64,000 nt of DNA, from positions 1 through 64,000 of the forward strand of contig CAYUMH010000002.1 in assembly GCA_964445775.1 (NCBI GenBank), written 5' to 3'. A model generated the notes under the pieces. It saw nothing but the letters and a program-made list of their open reading frames with translations. It was not told the DNA's origin and made no database searches. How positions within the stretch are numbered: the first letter of the stretch is position 1; each line of letters begins with the position of its first letter. The stretch comes from Terrimonas sp964445775 (GTDB lineage Bacteria > Bacteroidota > Bacteroidia > Chitinophagales > Chitinophagaceae). A program made the position numbers and the translations under genes. This document shows, piece by piece, positions 17,405 through 25,904 of this stretch.

Positions 17405-18334
17405 TTACGGTTTGTCTTTATCGTGTATTACCAGTAAAACACTGTTCCGCTGCAGATCGGTAGAAGCCGTAAAACGATAGGTTTTATCATCCGCCTCAAT
17501 AATTACCAGGGCGGTATTAGGCGGTATAGAGCCCAGGTTATGGGCAATCATGGTAATTTCATGTATACTGTTATTCTCTCCAACATCCAGGGTAAATATT
17601 GCCGGCTCCAGTTTTACGCCCAGCCTGCTTACCAGTATTTTACCATTGTATAAAATGCTGATAGTATCGCCATCTACCACCCCGTTATCCATTATTTTAA
17701 GGGTAATGGTTTGCGCAGCGGTGCGGATGGTGGTCAGGGTATCGGCCTTACGTTCGGTTTTGGCCTGCATCATAGCTGCCGGAACGGGGTTATCAACTAT
17801 TGGTTTTGCAGTAATGGCGGTATCCGCAATAACAACCGGCCTGTTTTGAAAAGTTGTGGCCGTTATTATTGAATCATTTTGTAAAGCAGCTATTTTAGCC
17901 TGCATCAGTTCTGTGGTATCGGAAACAATATCCGTTAGTTTTTTATACCGGATAAACTTGGGCATACCAAAACTCAATACCATCATGCCTACGCCTTTAG
18001 GAAACAGGTTACCCTTCAGGTATTCAACACCATCCCGTCCTTTTTCGTAATTAAGATTATACCGCGATAGTGTATGCATGAACCCTTTATCTATAAAGCT
18101 GGTATTAATGCCTTTTAGTTTTTGCCGGCTGCTATCGAAGTTGCCGGTAAAATTGGCCTTGCAAAAACTGCCGCCACCTTCATCATAGGTATAACCAATA
18201 TAATGGCCATCTATTTTAGCAATCACCAGGCGGGCATTCTCTCCTCCAAACTCCTGTACCCACACACCACTAAGATTTTGTGCAGCCAGGTTGCTGCAAA
18301 AGATGGTAACCAGTAGACTAAAAATAAGTTTCAT
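17405..18334 (-). CDS. Secreted protein of unknown function
   Basis: The 309-residue product has a signal peptide (1-18, ending NLAAQ), an N-terminal beta-rich domain (about 20-135) and a C-terminal domain (about 210-305) with DNGVVDGDTISILYNGKIL and HNLGSIPPNTALVIIEA. I know the latter pattern from many Bacteroidota exported proteins, but it has no assigned role. The two domains are joined by a low-complexity Thr/Ala linker. The preceding gene on this strand, upp, is separated from it by the G+C-rich repeat. Confidence 0.8.
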   Translation of the reverse strand: MKLIFSLLVTIFCSNLAAQNLSGVWVQEFGGENARLVIAKIDGHYIGYTYDEGGGSFCKANFTGNFDSSRQKLKGINTSFIDKGFMHTLSRYNLNYEKGRDGVEYLKGNLFPKGVGMMVLSFGMPKFIRYKKLTDIVSDTTELMQAKIAALQNDSIITATTFQNRPVVIADTAITAKPIVDNPVPAAMMQAKTERKADTLTTIRTAAQTITLKIMDNGVVDGDTISILYNGKILVSRLGVKLEPAIFTLDVGENNSIHEITMIAHNLGSIPPNTALVIIEADDKTYRFTASTDLQRNSVLLVIHDKDKP

Positions 18335-18440
18335 GCAGTTGGCAGATTGTGCCTGTAAGGTAAAAAGGAATTGTGTTGAATAACCTACGAAAACACCGGT
18401 TTAACATTTTTAAAACCAAACTTACCGGCTGTAACCAATC

Positions 18441-18535
18441 TGCGTGAGGGATGTGGCGGGCGCCCCGTTTAGGGCGGTGCGCAGGCATAGCCGCAGCACG
18501 GGAGCGCAGCGTACCCCATAACAGCCCGGCCCCGC
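18441..18535. repeat. G+C-rich palindromic block (about 73% G+C)
   Basis: About 93 bp between upp and the secreted-protein gene contain 68 G/C by my count, far above the surroundings. They hold short inverted motifs (CGGGCGCCCCG; GGGCGG; AGCCCGGCCCC). No ORF is convincing. It is probably a dispersed repeat or structured RNA at the 3' end of the upp transcript. Confidence 0.5.
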
Positions 18536-18602
18536 ATACATTATCCGGCAAAGCCTGGTAAACAGTTGCCGGGGACACGCCCATATTATTAAATGAAGTT
18601 GA

Positions 18603-19253
18603 TTACATCTGTACTTTTTCACCAAAAGCCAGGTCGCCGGCATCACCCAGTCCGGGTACAATATAACCCTTGGCTGTCAGCTCATCATCAATATCGCCGC
18701 ACCAGATGGTTACCGAAGGTTCTTCGCGTTTTACATATTCAATACCTACCGTGCAGGCAATGGCCGCTACAATATGTATTTCTTTAGGGTGGCCCTCATT
18801 ACGCAGGTAACTGATGGTTTTTACCAGGGAAGATCCTGTGGCCAGCATGGGATCGGATACAATGATGACCCGGTTTTCCAGCTCGGGACAGGAAATATAG
18901 TCGAGGCTTATTTCAAAACTGCCGTCTTTATTGTGTTTGCGGTAGGCCGAGATAAACGCATTATCCGCCTTATCAAAATAGTTGAGCAAGCCCTGGTGCA
19001 GGGGCAGGCCGGCCCTTAAAATAGTGGCCAGCACCGGTTGGCTGGCAATTAATTTACTCAGCGAAGTACCCATGGGTGTTTGCACCTCCTGTTCAACAAA
19101 TGGTAATACCTTGCTTATTTCATAAGCGGCCACTTCGCCGATTCGCTCCAGGTTACGGCGAAAGCGCATACGATCGCCCTGTATATCTACATTACGCAGT
19201 TCGCTTACCCAATTGCTTACCAGACTATGTTGCTCACTTAAATTAATAACCAT
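18603..19253 (-). CDS. upp: Uracil phosphoribosyltransferase
   Basis: Upp salvages uracil to UMP with PRPP. The PRPP loop is VIIVSDPMLATGSSL (about 129-143) and the C-terminal uracil-binding segment is GYIVPGLGDAGDLAFG. Its length of 216 residues is normal. On the minus strand an AATATTTG box ends 4 nt before the ATG, so the mRNA may have almost no leader. Confidence 0.95.
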   Translation of the reverse strand: MVINLSEQHSLVSNWVSELRNVDIQGDRMRFRRNLERIGEVAAYEISKVLPFVEQEVQTPMGTSLSKLIASQPVLATILRAGLPLHQGLLNYFDKADNAFISAYRKHNKDGSFEISLDYISCPELENRVIIVSDPMLATGSSLVKTISYLRNEGHPKEIHIVAAIACTVGIEYVKREEPSVTIWCGDIDDELTAKGYIVPGLGDAGDLAFGEKVQM

Positions 19254-19354
19254 CTGTACAAATATTTTTTATGAAGCCGGAAAGGGAACGGAATTACCGT
19301 TTACATCAAAGCCAGGTTTTATGATGAACTGGCCGATTCTCTGATTTTCTTGCC

Positions 19355-19362
19355 TACTTTTG
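19355..19362 (+). promoter_or_regulatory. -7 promoter box (TACTTTTG) of anmK
   Basis: It fits TAnnTTTG, 41 nt upstream of the anmK ATG. Confidence 0.5.
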
Positions 19363-19403
19363 GCAAATCTAAACTGTAAAAGTTAAAAATCAACATTCTT
19401 TGT

Positions 19404-20498
19404 ATGTTATATAGAGCAATTGGTGTAATGAGTGGTAGTTCCCTGGACGGACTGGATATTGTTTTTGCCGAAATACACGAAAACGGCGGAAAATGGAATT
19501 ACGAGATCAAAGAGGCGGTATGTTATGCCTATAATACGCAGTGGACCAATAAATTACAGCAGGCTGTTTCGCTTTCGGCTTTGGATTACCAGTTATTACA
19601 TGCCGAATACGGACATTATATCGGCAGCCAGGTAAACCGTTTTATCAGCGAAAAAGGACTGGCCTATAAAGTAGGACTGGTAGCTTCACACGGTCACACA
19701 ACCTTTCATATGCCGGCCAAACGCATGACCGCCCAGTTAGGTGATGGCGCCGCTATTGCAGCGGCTACACAATTGCCGGTAGTAACCGATCTGCGGGCGC
19801 TGGATGTGGCTTTTGGCGGCCAGGGTGCACCGGTAGTGCCCATTGGTGAAAAATTATTATTCAACGATTATTCCTATTTTTTAAATATCGGCGGCATTGC
19901 CAATATCAGTCAGAAAGCAGCAGGTATGATAGCTTATGATGTATGCCCTGCCAACCGGGTATTGAATATGCTGGCCAACGAAGCCGGTTATGAGTATGAC
20001 GACAGGGGCAATATAGCGGCCAGCGGCATGTTAAACGCTAACCTGCTAGACCAATTGAACCAGTTGGATTATTATGCACAGCCCTACCCCAAATCGCTGG
20101 CCAATAGTTTTGGTACCGATACGGTATACCCTTTAATAAAAGCAGCCGGTATTGCTAATGCCGATGCCCTGCATACTTACACGCAGCATATTGCCATACA
20201 AATAGCTAAAAATATTATTGCCTTAAACCTGCAAACCACGCAGGAAAGTAAAAAACTGCTGGTAACCGGCGGGGGGGCATTTAATGTTTTTTTAACCGGC
20301 TTACTGCAGGAGCATTTAGCACCGCATCATATTGAAGTAGTAGTGCCCGACTCGCTGCTGGTACAATATAAAGAAGCCCTGGTAATGGCCCTAATGGGTG
20401 TGCTGCGCTGGCGTGAGGAGAGCAATGTATTATCATCGGTTACCGGCGCTTCACGCGACAGTGTGGGCGGTGCCTTTTGGATGGGGCAGGAAGAGTAA
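19404..20498 (+). CDS. anmK: Anhydro-N-acetylmuramic acid kinase
   Basis: AnmK phosphorylates and opens 1,6-anhydro-MurNAc in peptidoglycan recycling, giving MurNAc-6-phosphate. The ATP-binding start GVMSGSSLDGLD (7-18), SHGHTTFH, QLGDGAAIAA, VTDLRALDVAFGGQGAPVVPIGE and the second phosphate-binding segment LLVTGGGAFNVFL are all present in 364 residues. It stands alone; murQ is not adjacent. Confidence 0.95.
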   Translation: MLYRAIGVMSGSSLDGLDIVFAEIHENGGKWNYEIKEAVCYAYNTQWTNKLQQAVSLSALDYQLLHAEYGHYIGSQVNRFISEKGLAYKVGLVASHGHTTFHMPAKRMTAQLGDGAAIAAATQLPVVTDLRALDVAFGGQGAPVVPIGEKLLFNDYSYFLNIGGIANISQKAAGMIAYDVCPANRVLNMLANEAGYEYDDRGNIAASGMLNANLLDQLNQLDYYAQPYPKSLANSFGTDTVYPLIKAAGIANADALHTYTQHIAIQIAKNIIALNLQTTQESKKLLVTGGGAFNVFLTGLLQEHLAPHHIEVVVPDSLLVQYKEALVMALMGVLRWREESNVLSSVTGASRDSVGGAFWMGQEE

Positions 20499-20805
20499 GG
20501 CCGATTTGATGATTTGGCAATGTGGTAATTTGATAATGTATTGGCGGGGCTGTCAGCTGCAGTTCCCTGATCGGCTGCAGTTCCGGCTTTTCGCTGTATA
20601 CCTCCCGGTGGTCGGTATGCCGCTGCAATCCGGCAGCCTTTGGACTTAAAACTGAAAAGTGCTATTCGAAACTTATAGTTTCGAATGATTATTCTATCGC
20701 CTCCGGCGATAACCTTTACATTAAAGAGTCAGTTTTTATCAGTTATTTTTAACATTGAGCTTTTAATAACAATAACACGGAACTCCCACAAATAATAACA
20801 CTACC
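20499..20805. other. Intergenic region holding REP-like copy 1
   Basis: No gene is visible in these 307 bp. The interval contains the first two-hairpin repeat (20664-20711). Confidence 0.5.
20664..20711 (+). repeat. REP-like two-hairpin element, copy 1
   Basis: A 48-bp unit. Hairpin 1 has 9-bp arms ATTCGAAAC/GTTTCGAAT and loop TTATA; an 8-nt linker GATTATTC follows; hairpin 2 has 7-bp arms TATCGCC/GGCGATA and loop TCC. It is preceded by TGCT. It is identical to copy 2 over all 48 bp. Confidence 0.88.
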
Positions 20806-21672
20806 TTGAAAACACTTTCATTCATACTGTTCTTACTTACATCTAGCATTGCATGGTCACAAACGCAGGAAGAATTACAGACCATTACCCGGCAACTGGA
20901 ACACATTTATATTACCGATCAGCAACCCCGCATACAACTTGACTCCCTGGTTGAAAAGTTTGGGTACAATTCCGATGAAGTAAAAAAGCATTGGGACCTC
21001 ATTCGCACCCATGATTCGCTCAATACCCTGGCTGTTTCGGCCATCCTGGATAAATATGGCTGGTTAAGTGCCGAACAAACCAGTGCAGATGCTAACCTTA
21101 CGCTATTCCTGGTAATACAACATGCCGAACTGGCTGTGCAGTTAAAATACAAGCCCATGATGTATGAAGCCGTGAAACAGGGAAAGGCTAAAGCTTCGCA
21201 ATATGCATTGTTACTCGACAGGACCAATATGTACCAGGATAAATTACAGGTTTACGGTTCGCAGGCCAATATGGCGGGAGATAGCAAAACCTATCTCTTT
21301 CCTATTGCAGATGAACCCAATGTAAACAAAAGAAGACAGGAGATTGGTTTACCGCCCCTGGAAGAATATGCTAAACTTTTCGGCATCAACTACACTTTAC
21401 CCGCCGTTGATACACTGAAGGGTAAATTAGTAATAGCGGGTTTTGTTATTGACCGTGACCAGCAGTTATTGCCCGGTGTAAATATTTATATTAATGAGCA
21501 ATTAGCAGGCAGCACCAATGAGGATGGCTATTACCGGTTTACCACTTCGTTAACAAACAAATTTGATACTATTGTATATAAAAAAGATGGTTACCAGGTA
21601 TCTGTATTGCCGGCGGAGAGGGATGGTAAAGAGGTTATTTATGTGATTAATATACTGAGTAAAACAGAATAA
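20806..21672 (+). CDS. Secreted DUF6624-type protein with carboxypeptidase-like domain
   Basis: The 288-residue product starts at TTG with a signal peptide (MKTLSFILFLLTSSIAWSQ). Residues about 20-195 match what I know as DUF6624 (HWDLIRTHDSL, ILDKYGWLS, FLVIQHAE, EIGLPPLEEYAKLFGI). The C-terminal part (about 205-285; IAGFVIDRDQQLLPGVNIYI, STNEDGYYRF) is a CarboxypepD-regulatory-like beta sandwich, common at the N-terminus of TonB receptors and here alone. Function is unknown. It lies between REP-like copies 1 and 2. Confidence 0.8.
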   Translation: MKTLSFILFLLTSSIAWSQTQEELQTITRQLEHIYITDQQPRIQLDSLVEKFGYNSDEVKKHWDLIRTHDSLNTLAVSAILDKYGWLSAEQTSADANLTLFLVIQHAELAVQLKYKPMMYEAVKQGKAKASQYALLLDRTNMYQDKLQVYGSQANMAGDSKTYLFPIADEPNVNKRRQEIGLPPLEEYAKLFGINYTLPAVDTLKGKLVIAGFVIDRDQQLLPGVNIYINEQLAGSTNEDGYYRFTTSLTNKFDTIVYKKDGYQVSVLPAERDGKEVIYVINILSKTE

Positions 21673-21777
21673 AGTCAAATTAAGAAATATTATCTGCCAT
21701 TCTATACTCACTTGCCCTCTTTCAATATGATGAGTAAAACCAAACATATACTAATCTTCATCATTATTTTTCCTGCT

Positions 21778-21825
21778 ATTCGAAACTTATAGTTTCGAAT
21801 GATTATTCTATCGCCTCCGGCGATA
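21778..21825 (+). repeat. REP-like two-hairpin element, copy 2
   Basis: Identical in sequence and orientation to copy 1, again preceded by TGCT. It lies between two secreted-protein genes. Confidence 0.88.
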
Positions 21826-21950
21826 TATACCTCTATTACCAAATTTTGCAATAAAACACCTTGATTCTTATAAATTGGTAAATTATAATATCTTCAACTT
21901 ATTATATCATCCTTTATACCAACCACCACAATACCGCCAACTAAATACTC

Positions 21951-22724
21951 ATGCGTACCACTCTTTCTGTTATTCTGTTTTTTTGTCTTTTGGCCTGTTA
22001 CCCCAGTTGTAAATCTGACGACAGTTTATATAAAGCTAACCGGTTGAATGATGAGGCCTTAAGGCTGAGTGATATGGGAAAGAATGACGAGGCTTTGCTA
22101 CTTTTGCACCAGGCTCTCAGCTATACCTCTGTGCCTGACTCTAATAGAAGAGTATTTTTTTCCAACCTGGCCCTGACACACGACGCTCTTGACAATACTG
22201 ATTCAGCGAAATACTTTTTAAAACAAGCGATCGAGTTAAGCCCCAAAAGGTCTTTTGCCTATTACACAGGTTATGCACAACTATACCTTATAGATACCCT
22301 GGTAGGAAAAGCGATTGATTTCCTGGAAAAATCCTACCAGTTAAATAGTGATTATGGCCCTACCAACAACCTGTTGGGACTTATTTATTTAGGCACTTAT
22401 GATCCCGAATTTTACAACCCTCAAAAAGCGCTCCCTTATAACTTAAAAGCCTATGAAAGCTTCAGGGATGTAAATGGGACCAATATATTGGCGCAGAATT
22501 ATTATTACCTGGAAATGGTTGAAAAATCAGTTTCCCTGTTTAAAGAACTTCACAGAGACTACCCTGATAATGTTGATTATTTAACAACTATAATTATGAT
22601 GGAGCAGGAGTTGGGCAACGACTGCAGCCTGTTCCTGGACAAAATGAAGCCCCTTGATCCTGAAGCTTACCGTGATTTAACAGACAATCCATTGAAAGCC
22701 GGCACGCATACAATAGAGTGGTAA
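21951..22724 (+). CDS. TPR lipoprotein
   Basis: The 257-residue product has a short hydrophobic leader; cysteines at ACYPSC make a lipobox-like end, so it is probably a lipoprotein. It then has TPR repeats (ALRLSDMGKNDEALLLLHQA; ALTHDALDNTDSAKYFLKQA; AIDFLEKSYQLNSDYG). It is probably a scaffold in the envelope; no specific role is visible. It sits between REP-like copies 2 and 3. Confidence 0.75.
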   Translation: MRTTLSVILFFCLLACYPSCKSDDSLYKANRLNDEALRLSDMGKNDEALLLLHQALSYTSVPDSNRRVFFSNLALTHDALDNTDSAKYFLKQAIELSPKRSFAYYTGYAQLYLIDTLVGKAIDFLEKSYQLNSDYGPTNNLLGLIYLGTYDPEFYNPQKALPYNLKAYESFRDVNGTNILAQNYYYLEMVEKSVSLFKELHRDYPDNVDYLTTIIMMEQELGNDCSLFLDKMKPLDPEAYRDLTDNPLKAGTHTIEW

Positions 22725-22749
22725 CAAACAAATAACTTCCTATCCTGCT

Positions 22750-22797
22750 ATTCGAAACTTATAGTTTCGAATCACTATTCTATCGCCTCCGGCGATT
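22750..22797 (+). repeat. REP-like two-hairpin element, copy 3
   Basis: Same design as copies 1 and 2 with a changed linker (CACTATTC) and one altered end base. It is preceded by TGCT and ends 5 bp from the stop codon of the RAYT gene. Confidence 0.88.
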
Positions 22798-22801
22798 ACT
22801 C

Positions 22802-23359
22802 CTAAACTAAAAAATCAATCTTGATCAACCCCTCCTTGCCCTCATAATCCATCGCACTGCTATACAGGTAATGTGCAGGCTCCTTTACAATGCCGGCCCT
22901 CACCGGATTTTGATGGATATAATTCAATTTGCTTCGTAAAAAACGATCACTGTGTATTTCTTCCGGGTGGTTATTGCCGGTCCAGACCTTAAACTCATCG
23001 TTGGCGTTGGTTCGTTTTGCCTGAAAGCGAAACAGGTATAACAACCATTCTTTCCTGCTTTCAGTTGTTGATTCAACGGCAGCTGTTATGGCTTTACTGG
23101 TAAAAGTTTTGAAATCCCTTATTACATCGCTCAGGTTATTATTTTTTGCCGTCCATATGGTATGTATATGATTACTCATGATGACCCAGGCCCCTATTTG
23201 CAGTCCTTTATGCTGTTGGCAATACCTGAAGCTATCCAAAATAATATTGCGGTAAAGTTGACGGCTGAAAATATCAATCCAGCTAATGATAGTAAAAGTG
23301 AGAAAATGAGTAGCTGCCTGATCCCGGATCTTATATCCGTCAGCAAATTCGTAGCTCAT
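22802..23359 (-). CDS. REP-associated tyrosine transposase (RAYT, Y1/HUH family)
   Basis: The 185-residue protein belongs to the IS200/TnpA_REP-like Y1 nucleases. The HUH metal motif is H64-I-H66 in VIMSNHIHTIW, and the likely nucleophile is Y147 in LNYIHQNPVRAGIV, the RAYT signature. Known RAYTs are single-copy domesticated transposases that nick and mobilise REP palindromes as single strands. Five copies of a two-hairpin repeat surround this gene, with hairpin 2 always facing it, which strongly supports the assignment. The family pairing is established knowledge; activity on these particular repeats is inference. Confidence 0.9.
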   Translation of the reverse strand: MSYEFADGYKIRDQAATHFLTFTIISWIDIFSRQLYRNIILDSFRYCQQHKGLQIGAWVIMSNHIHTIWTAKNNNLSDVIRDFKTFTSKAITAAVESTTESRKEWLLYLFRFQAKRTNANDEFKVWTGNNHPEEIHSDRFLRSKLNYIHQNPVRAGIVKEPAHYLYSSAMDYEGKEGLIKIDFLV

Positions 23360-23419
23360 GGTAAATGGTGTTTTAAATGGTGGTTAGGCTACTTAAATAT
23401 ACATCGTTTTTAGGCTTAC

Positions 23420-23466
23420 ATTGCCAAAAGCAATGAAATAGGCATTCGAAACTATAGGTTTCGAAT
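23420..23466 (-). repeat. REP-like two-hairpin element, copy 4 (inverted)
   Basis: On the plus strand hairpin 2 (ATTGC/GCAAT) comes first, then the linker GAAATAGGC, then hairpin 1 with the same 9-bp arms ATTCGAAAC/GTTTCGAAT and loop TATAG, then AGCT. It is therefore opposite in orientation to copies 1-3, on the other side of the RAYT gene. Confidence 0.85.
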
Positions 23467-23511
23467 AGCTGAATAGTTATAATTTAAACCTGCAACTGCC
23501 GTAAGCCCGAG

Positions 23512-23558
23512 ATTGCCAAAGGCAATAGAATAACCATTCGAAACTACAAGTTTCGAAT
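23512..23558 (-). repeat. REP-like two-hairpin element, copy 5 (inverted)
   Basis: Hairpin 2 has arms ATTGCC/GGCAAT with loop AAA, then linker AGAATAACC, then hairpin 1 with loop TACAA, then AGCT. It has the same orientation as copy 4 and lies 46 bp from it. Confidence 0.85.
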
Positions 23559-23684
23559 AGCTATATCGCTATAAGTGGTAAGCACCCAAGACAACAGTGT
23601 AATACCCTGCTATATTTATATTCTATATTTTTTCTATCTTGTTCCCATAACTATTTTTATAATTTACACCAACGAATCATCCAC

Positions 23685-25760
23685 ATGCCGAAACCGGTTG
23701 CCACCCTGAGCCCCGCATTTAAAAAACAGGCTAATAAAGCAATTGCTGCTATTGTCATTTTTATTATCACTTATCTCATTTTACTGGCCCTGGCCACAGG
23801 CCTCACCGCATTGTGTGTTTACAGTGGGTTTGCATTAATTATTAATAACCCTGGCCTGTTAACCATTATCCTGGGTATGGGTTTGGCCAGCCTGGGAGTG
23901 CTTGTACTGATATTCCTTGTTAAATTCATCTTTACATCCCATAAAACAGACCGGTCACACCTGTACGAAATAAAACAAGAGGATGAACCGGCCCTGTTCC
24001 GGTTAATTAATGATATAGTGGAAGAAGTAGGCACTCATTTTCCCAAAAAGGTATACCTGTCTTCCGATGTCAATGCAGCCGTTTTTTATGACTCCAGTTT
24101 TTGGAGTATGATTTTACCGGTTAAAAAAAACCTGCAAATAGGGGTTGGTATGGTAAACAGTGTTACAAGTGCTGAACTAAAAGCCATCCTAGCACATGAG
24201 TTTGGCCATTTTTCACAGCGTACCATGAAAGTAGGCAGTTATGTTTACAATGTAAATCATGTTATTTTTAATATGCTTTACGATAATGACTCCTACGGTA
24301 AAATTGTACAGAAGTGGGCCAGTATCACCGGCTACTTCTCCATCTTTACCATAATAGCGGTCCGCATCATCGCATTTGTTCAATGGATATTAAAAAAACT
24401 TTACGCGATTGTAAATAAAAGATACATGGGACTGTCCAGGGAAATGGAATTCCATGCCGACGAGATAGCCGCCGGCGTAACCGGTTATCAACCATTAAAA
24501 AGCTCCTTACTCCGGCTATCGCTTGCCGACCATGCTTTCAATGCCGTATTAAGATTTTACGACGAACAGGTAGTAAACAATATTCAAAGCACCAATATTT
24601 ATAAAGAGCAAACCTACGTGATGCATTTTTTTGCAAAAGACAGCAAAGTAGCTATTGTAAATGATTTGCCTGTTGTAACAATTGAAGACTTAAACAGGTA
24701 TAACAAATCCAAACTGGTCATTAAAGATCAATGGGCTTCACACCCAAGCACAGAAGACCGGGTAAAACGCCTGGAGTTGCTCGGCAATAATGATATACCG
24801 GTTGATAACACTCCGGCAAACCGGTTTTTTACCAATATTGAAACCCTGCAGCAGACACTGAGCCAAAAAATATTCAGCCAGGTAACTTACCAGGGAGAAA
24901 TAAAAACGAATACACTCGAAAATTTTATTGAACAGTTTAACCAAAACTTCAAAAACAATACCTTTTCGGCCATATATAATGGTTACTATGATAATAAATC
25001 ACCAGTTTATTTTGACAGCACAACAGTTAACATAGCCGAAGCACCGATGCCATTTGAGTATTTATTTTCTCCTGATAAAATAAATATGGTTTATGATGCC
25101 ATTTCGCTGCAAAACGATTTTGACACACTTACGCAAATAGCCGGTAAAAATGTGGATATAACCACTTTTGACTATGATGGCAGGAAATACAAGAAAAAAC
25201 ATGCAACAACATTACAGCAGGAACTGAAAGTTGAAATTGATGCTGTAAACGAACAGTTAAAAACAAATGATCTGCATATTTTTAATTATTTCCACCACCT
25301 GGAAAAAAGTACCAATAACAACAACCGGCTGATCACGTTATACACACAATTTTTTGAATACGATAAATCTTTTGAAGCGTCCTACCAGCATTGTTCAACA
25401 CTTCACCAAAACCTGCAGTTTATTAGTCATTCTTTACCTGTTGAACAGATAACGGCTAATTTTTCACAGCTTGAAGCCGAAGAGCTTAAGTTTAAAGAAC
25501 TGGTTAGTTCATTGTTAGCAACAGAGGTTATCCAGACCGAGATCAATGAAGAAGTCAGGAAAAACTTTGAATCCTATCTTTCAAAACAACTGGTTTATTT
25601 TGCCGGGGATGTTTACTATGAGGAAAACTTAAAAGTATTATTTACCGCTATTAATGACTATGCCCATCTTTCCGCAAAAACACATTTTTTGTTAAAAAAA
25701 CAACTATTGGACTACCAGGAGCAACTCCAGGTAAGAACAAATGCCTATATACCTGCCTGA
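23685..25760 (+). CDS. M48 family membrane zinc metalloprotease
   Basis: The 691-residue protein has two N-terminal membrane segments (about 20-50 and 57-84), then a peptidase domain with H171-E-F-G-H175 and the third zinc ligand in REMEFHADEIAAG. A hydrophobic segment near 225-245 may also span the membrane. The M48 part resembles HtpX/Ste24-type quality-control proteases of the inner membrane. The C-terminal half (about 330-691) is long, helical and without a motif I recognise. Confidence 0.88.
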   Translation: MPKPVATLSPAFKKQANKAIAAIVIFIITYLILLALATGLTALCVYSGFALIINNPGLLTIILGMGLASLGVLVLIFLVKFIFTSHKTDRSHLYEIKQEDEPALFRLINDIVEEVGTHFPKKVYLSSDVNAAVFYDSSFWSMILPVKKNLQIGVGMVNSVTSAELKAILAHEFGHFSQRTMKVGSYVYNVNHVIFNMLYDNDSYGKIVQKWASITGYFSIFTIIAVRIIAFVQWILKKLYAIVNKRYMGLSREMEFHADEIAAGVTGYQPLKSSLLRLSLADHAFNAVLRFYDEQVVNNIQSTNIYKEQTYVMHFFAKDSKVAIVNDLPVVTIEDLNRYNKSKLVIKDQWASHPSTEDRVKRLELLGNNDIPVDNTPANRFFTNIETLQQTLSQKIFSQVTYQGEIKTNTLENFIEQFNQNFKNNTFSAIYNGYYDNKSPVYFDSTTVNIAEAPMPFEYLFSPDKINMVYDAISLQNDFDTLTQIAGKNVDITTFDYDGRKYKKKHATTLQQELKVEIDAVNEQLKTNDLHIFNYFHHLEKSTNNNNRLITLYTQFFEYDKSFEASYQHCSTLHQNLQFISHSLPVEQITANFSQLEAEELKFKELVSSLLATEVIQTEINEEVRKNFESYLSKQLVYFAGDVYYEENLKVLFTAINDYAHLSAKTHFLLKKQLLDYQEQLQVRTNAYIPA

Positions 25761-25785
25761 TATTAACCCGCAGCACAACGGCCGG

Positions 25786-25817
25786 TTTGGAACTTTACCG
25801 TCAGCACATTATCTTTA
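25786..25817 (+). promoter_or_regulatory. Bacteroidota promoter of the BI-1 gene
   Basis: TTTG (25786-25789), 20 bp, then TATCTTTA (25810-25817), one base off the TAnnTTTG consensus. It lies 17 nt upstream of the ATG at 25835, which supports that ATG as the original start. Confidence 0.6.
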
Positions 25818-25834
25818 AGCCCAAATAAAACACT

Positions 25835-25904
25835 ATGTCAATTTTAAAATCAAGCAACCCCACCTTACAGGAAAAAAGCTTTTAAGGACACCATTTTTGA
25901 AGGT
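25835..25904 (+). other. Frameshifted N-terminus of the BI-1 gene
   Basis: The ATG at 25835 opens MSILKSSNPTLQEK, the N-terminus expected for this family, but runs into TAA at 25883. Removing one A from the A6 run at 25872-25877 restores a frame (QEKAFKDTIFEGM) that joins the downstream ORF. This is either a real mutation, an assembly/homopolymer error, or slippage. Confidence 0.8.

Larger units (their letters stand above)
23360..23684. other. Intergenic region holding REP-like copies 4 and 5
   Basis: No gene is visible in these 325 bp. The interval carries the two inverted repeat units and the upstream region of the M48 peptidase gene. Confidence 0.5.

Noticed and set aside
25872..25878. 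A_AAA_AAG programmed -1 frameshift signal in the BI-1 gene
   Set aside because: The heptamer is out of register with the zero frame, and the shift needed is +1, so a classical -1 site does not explain it.
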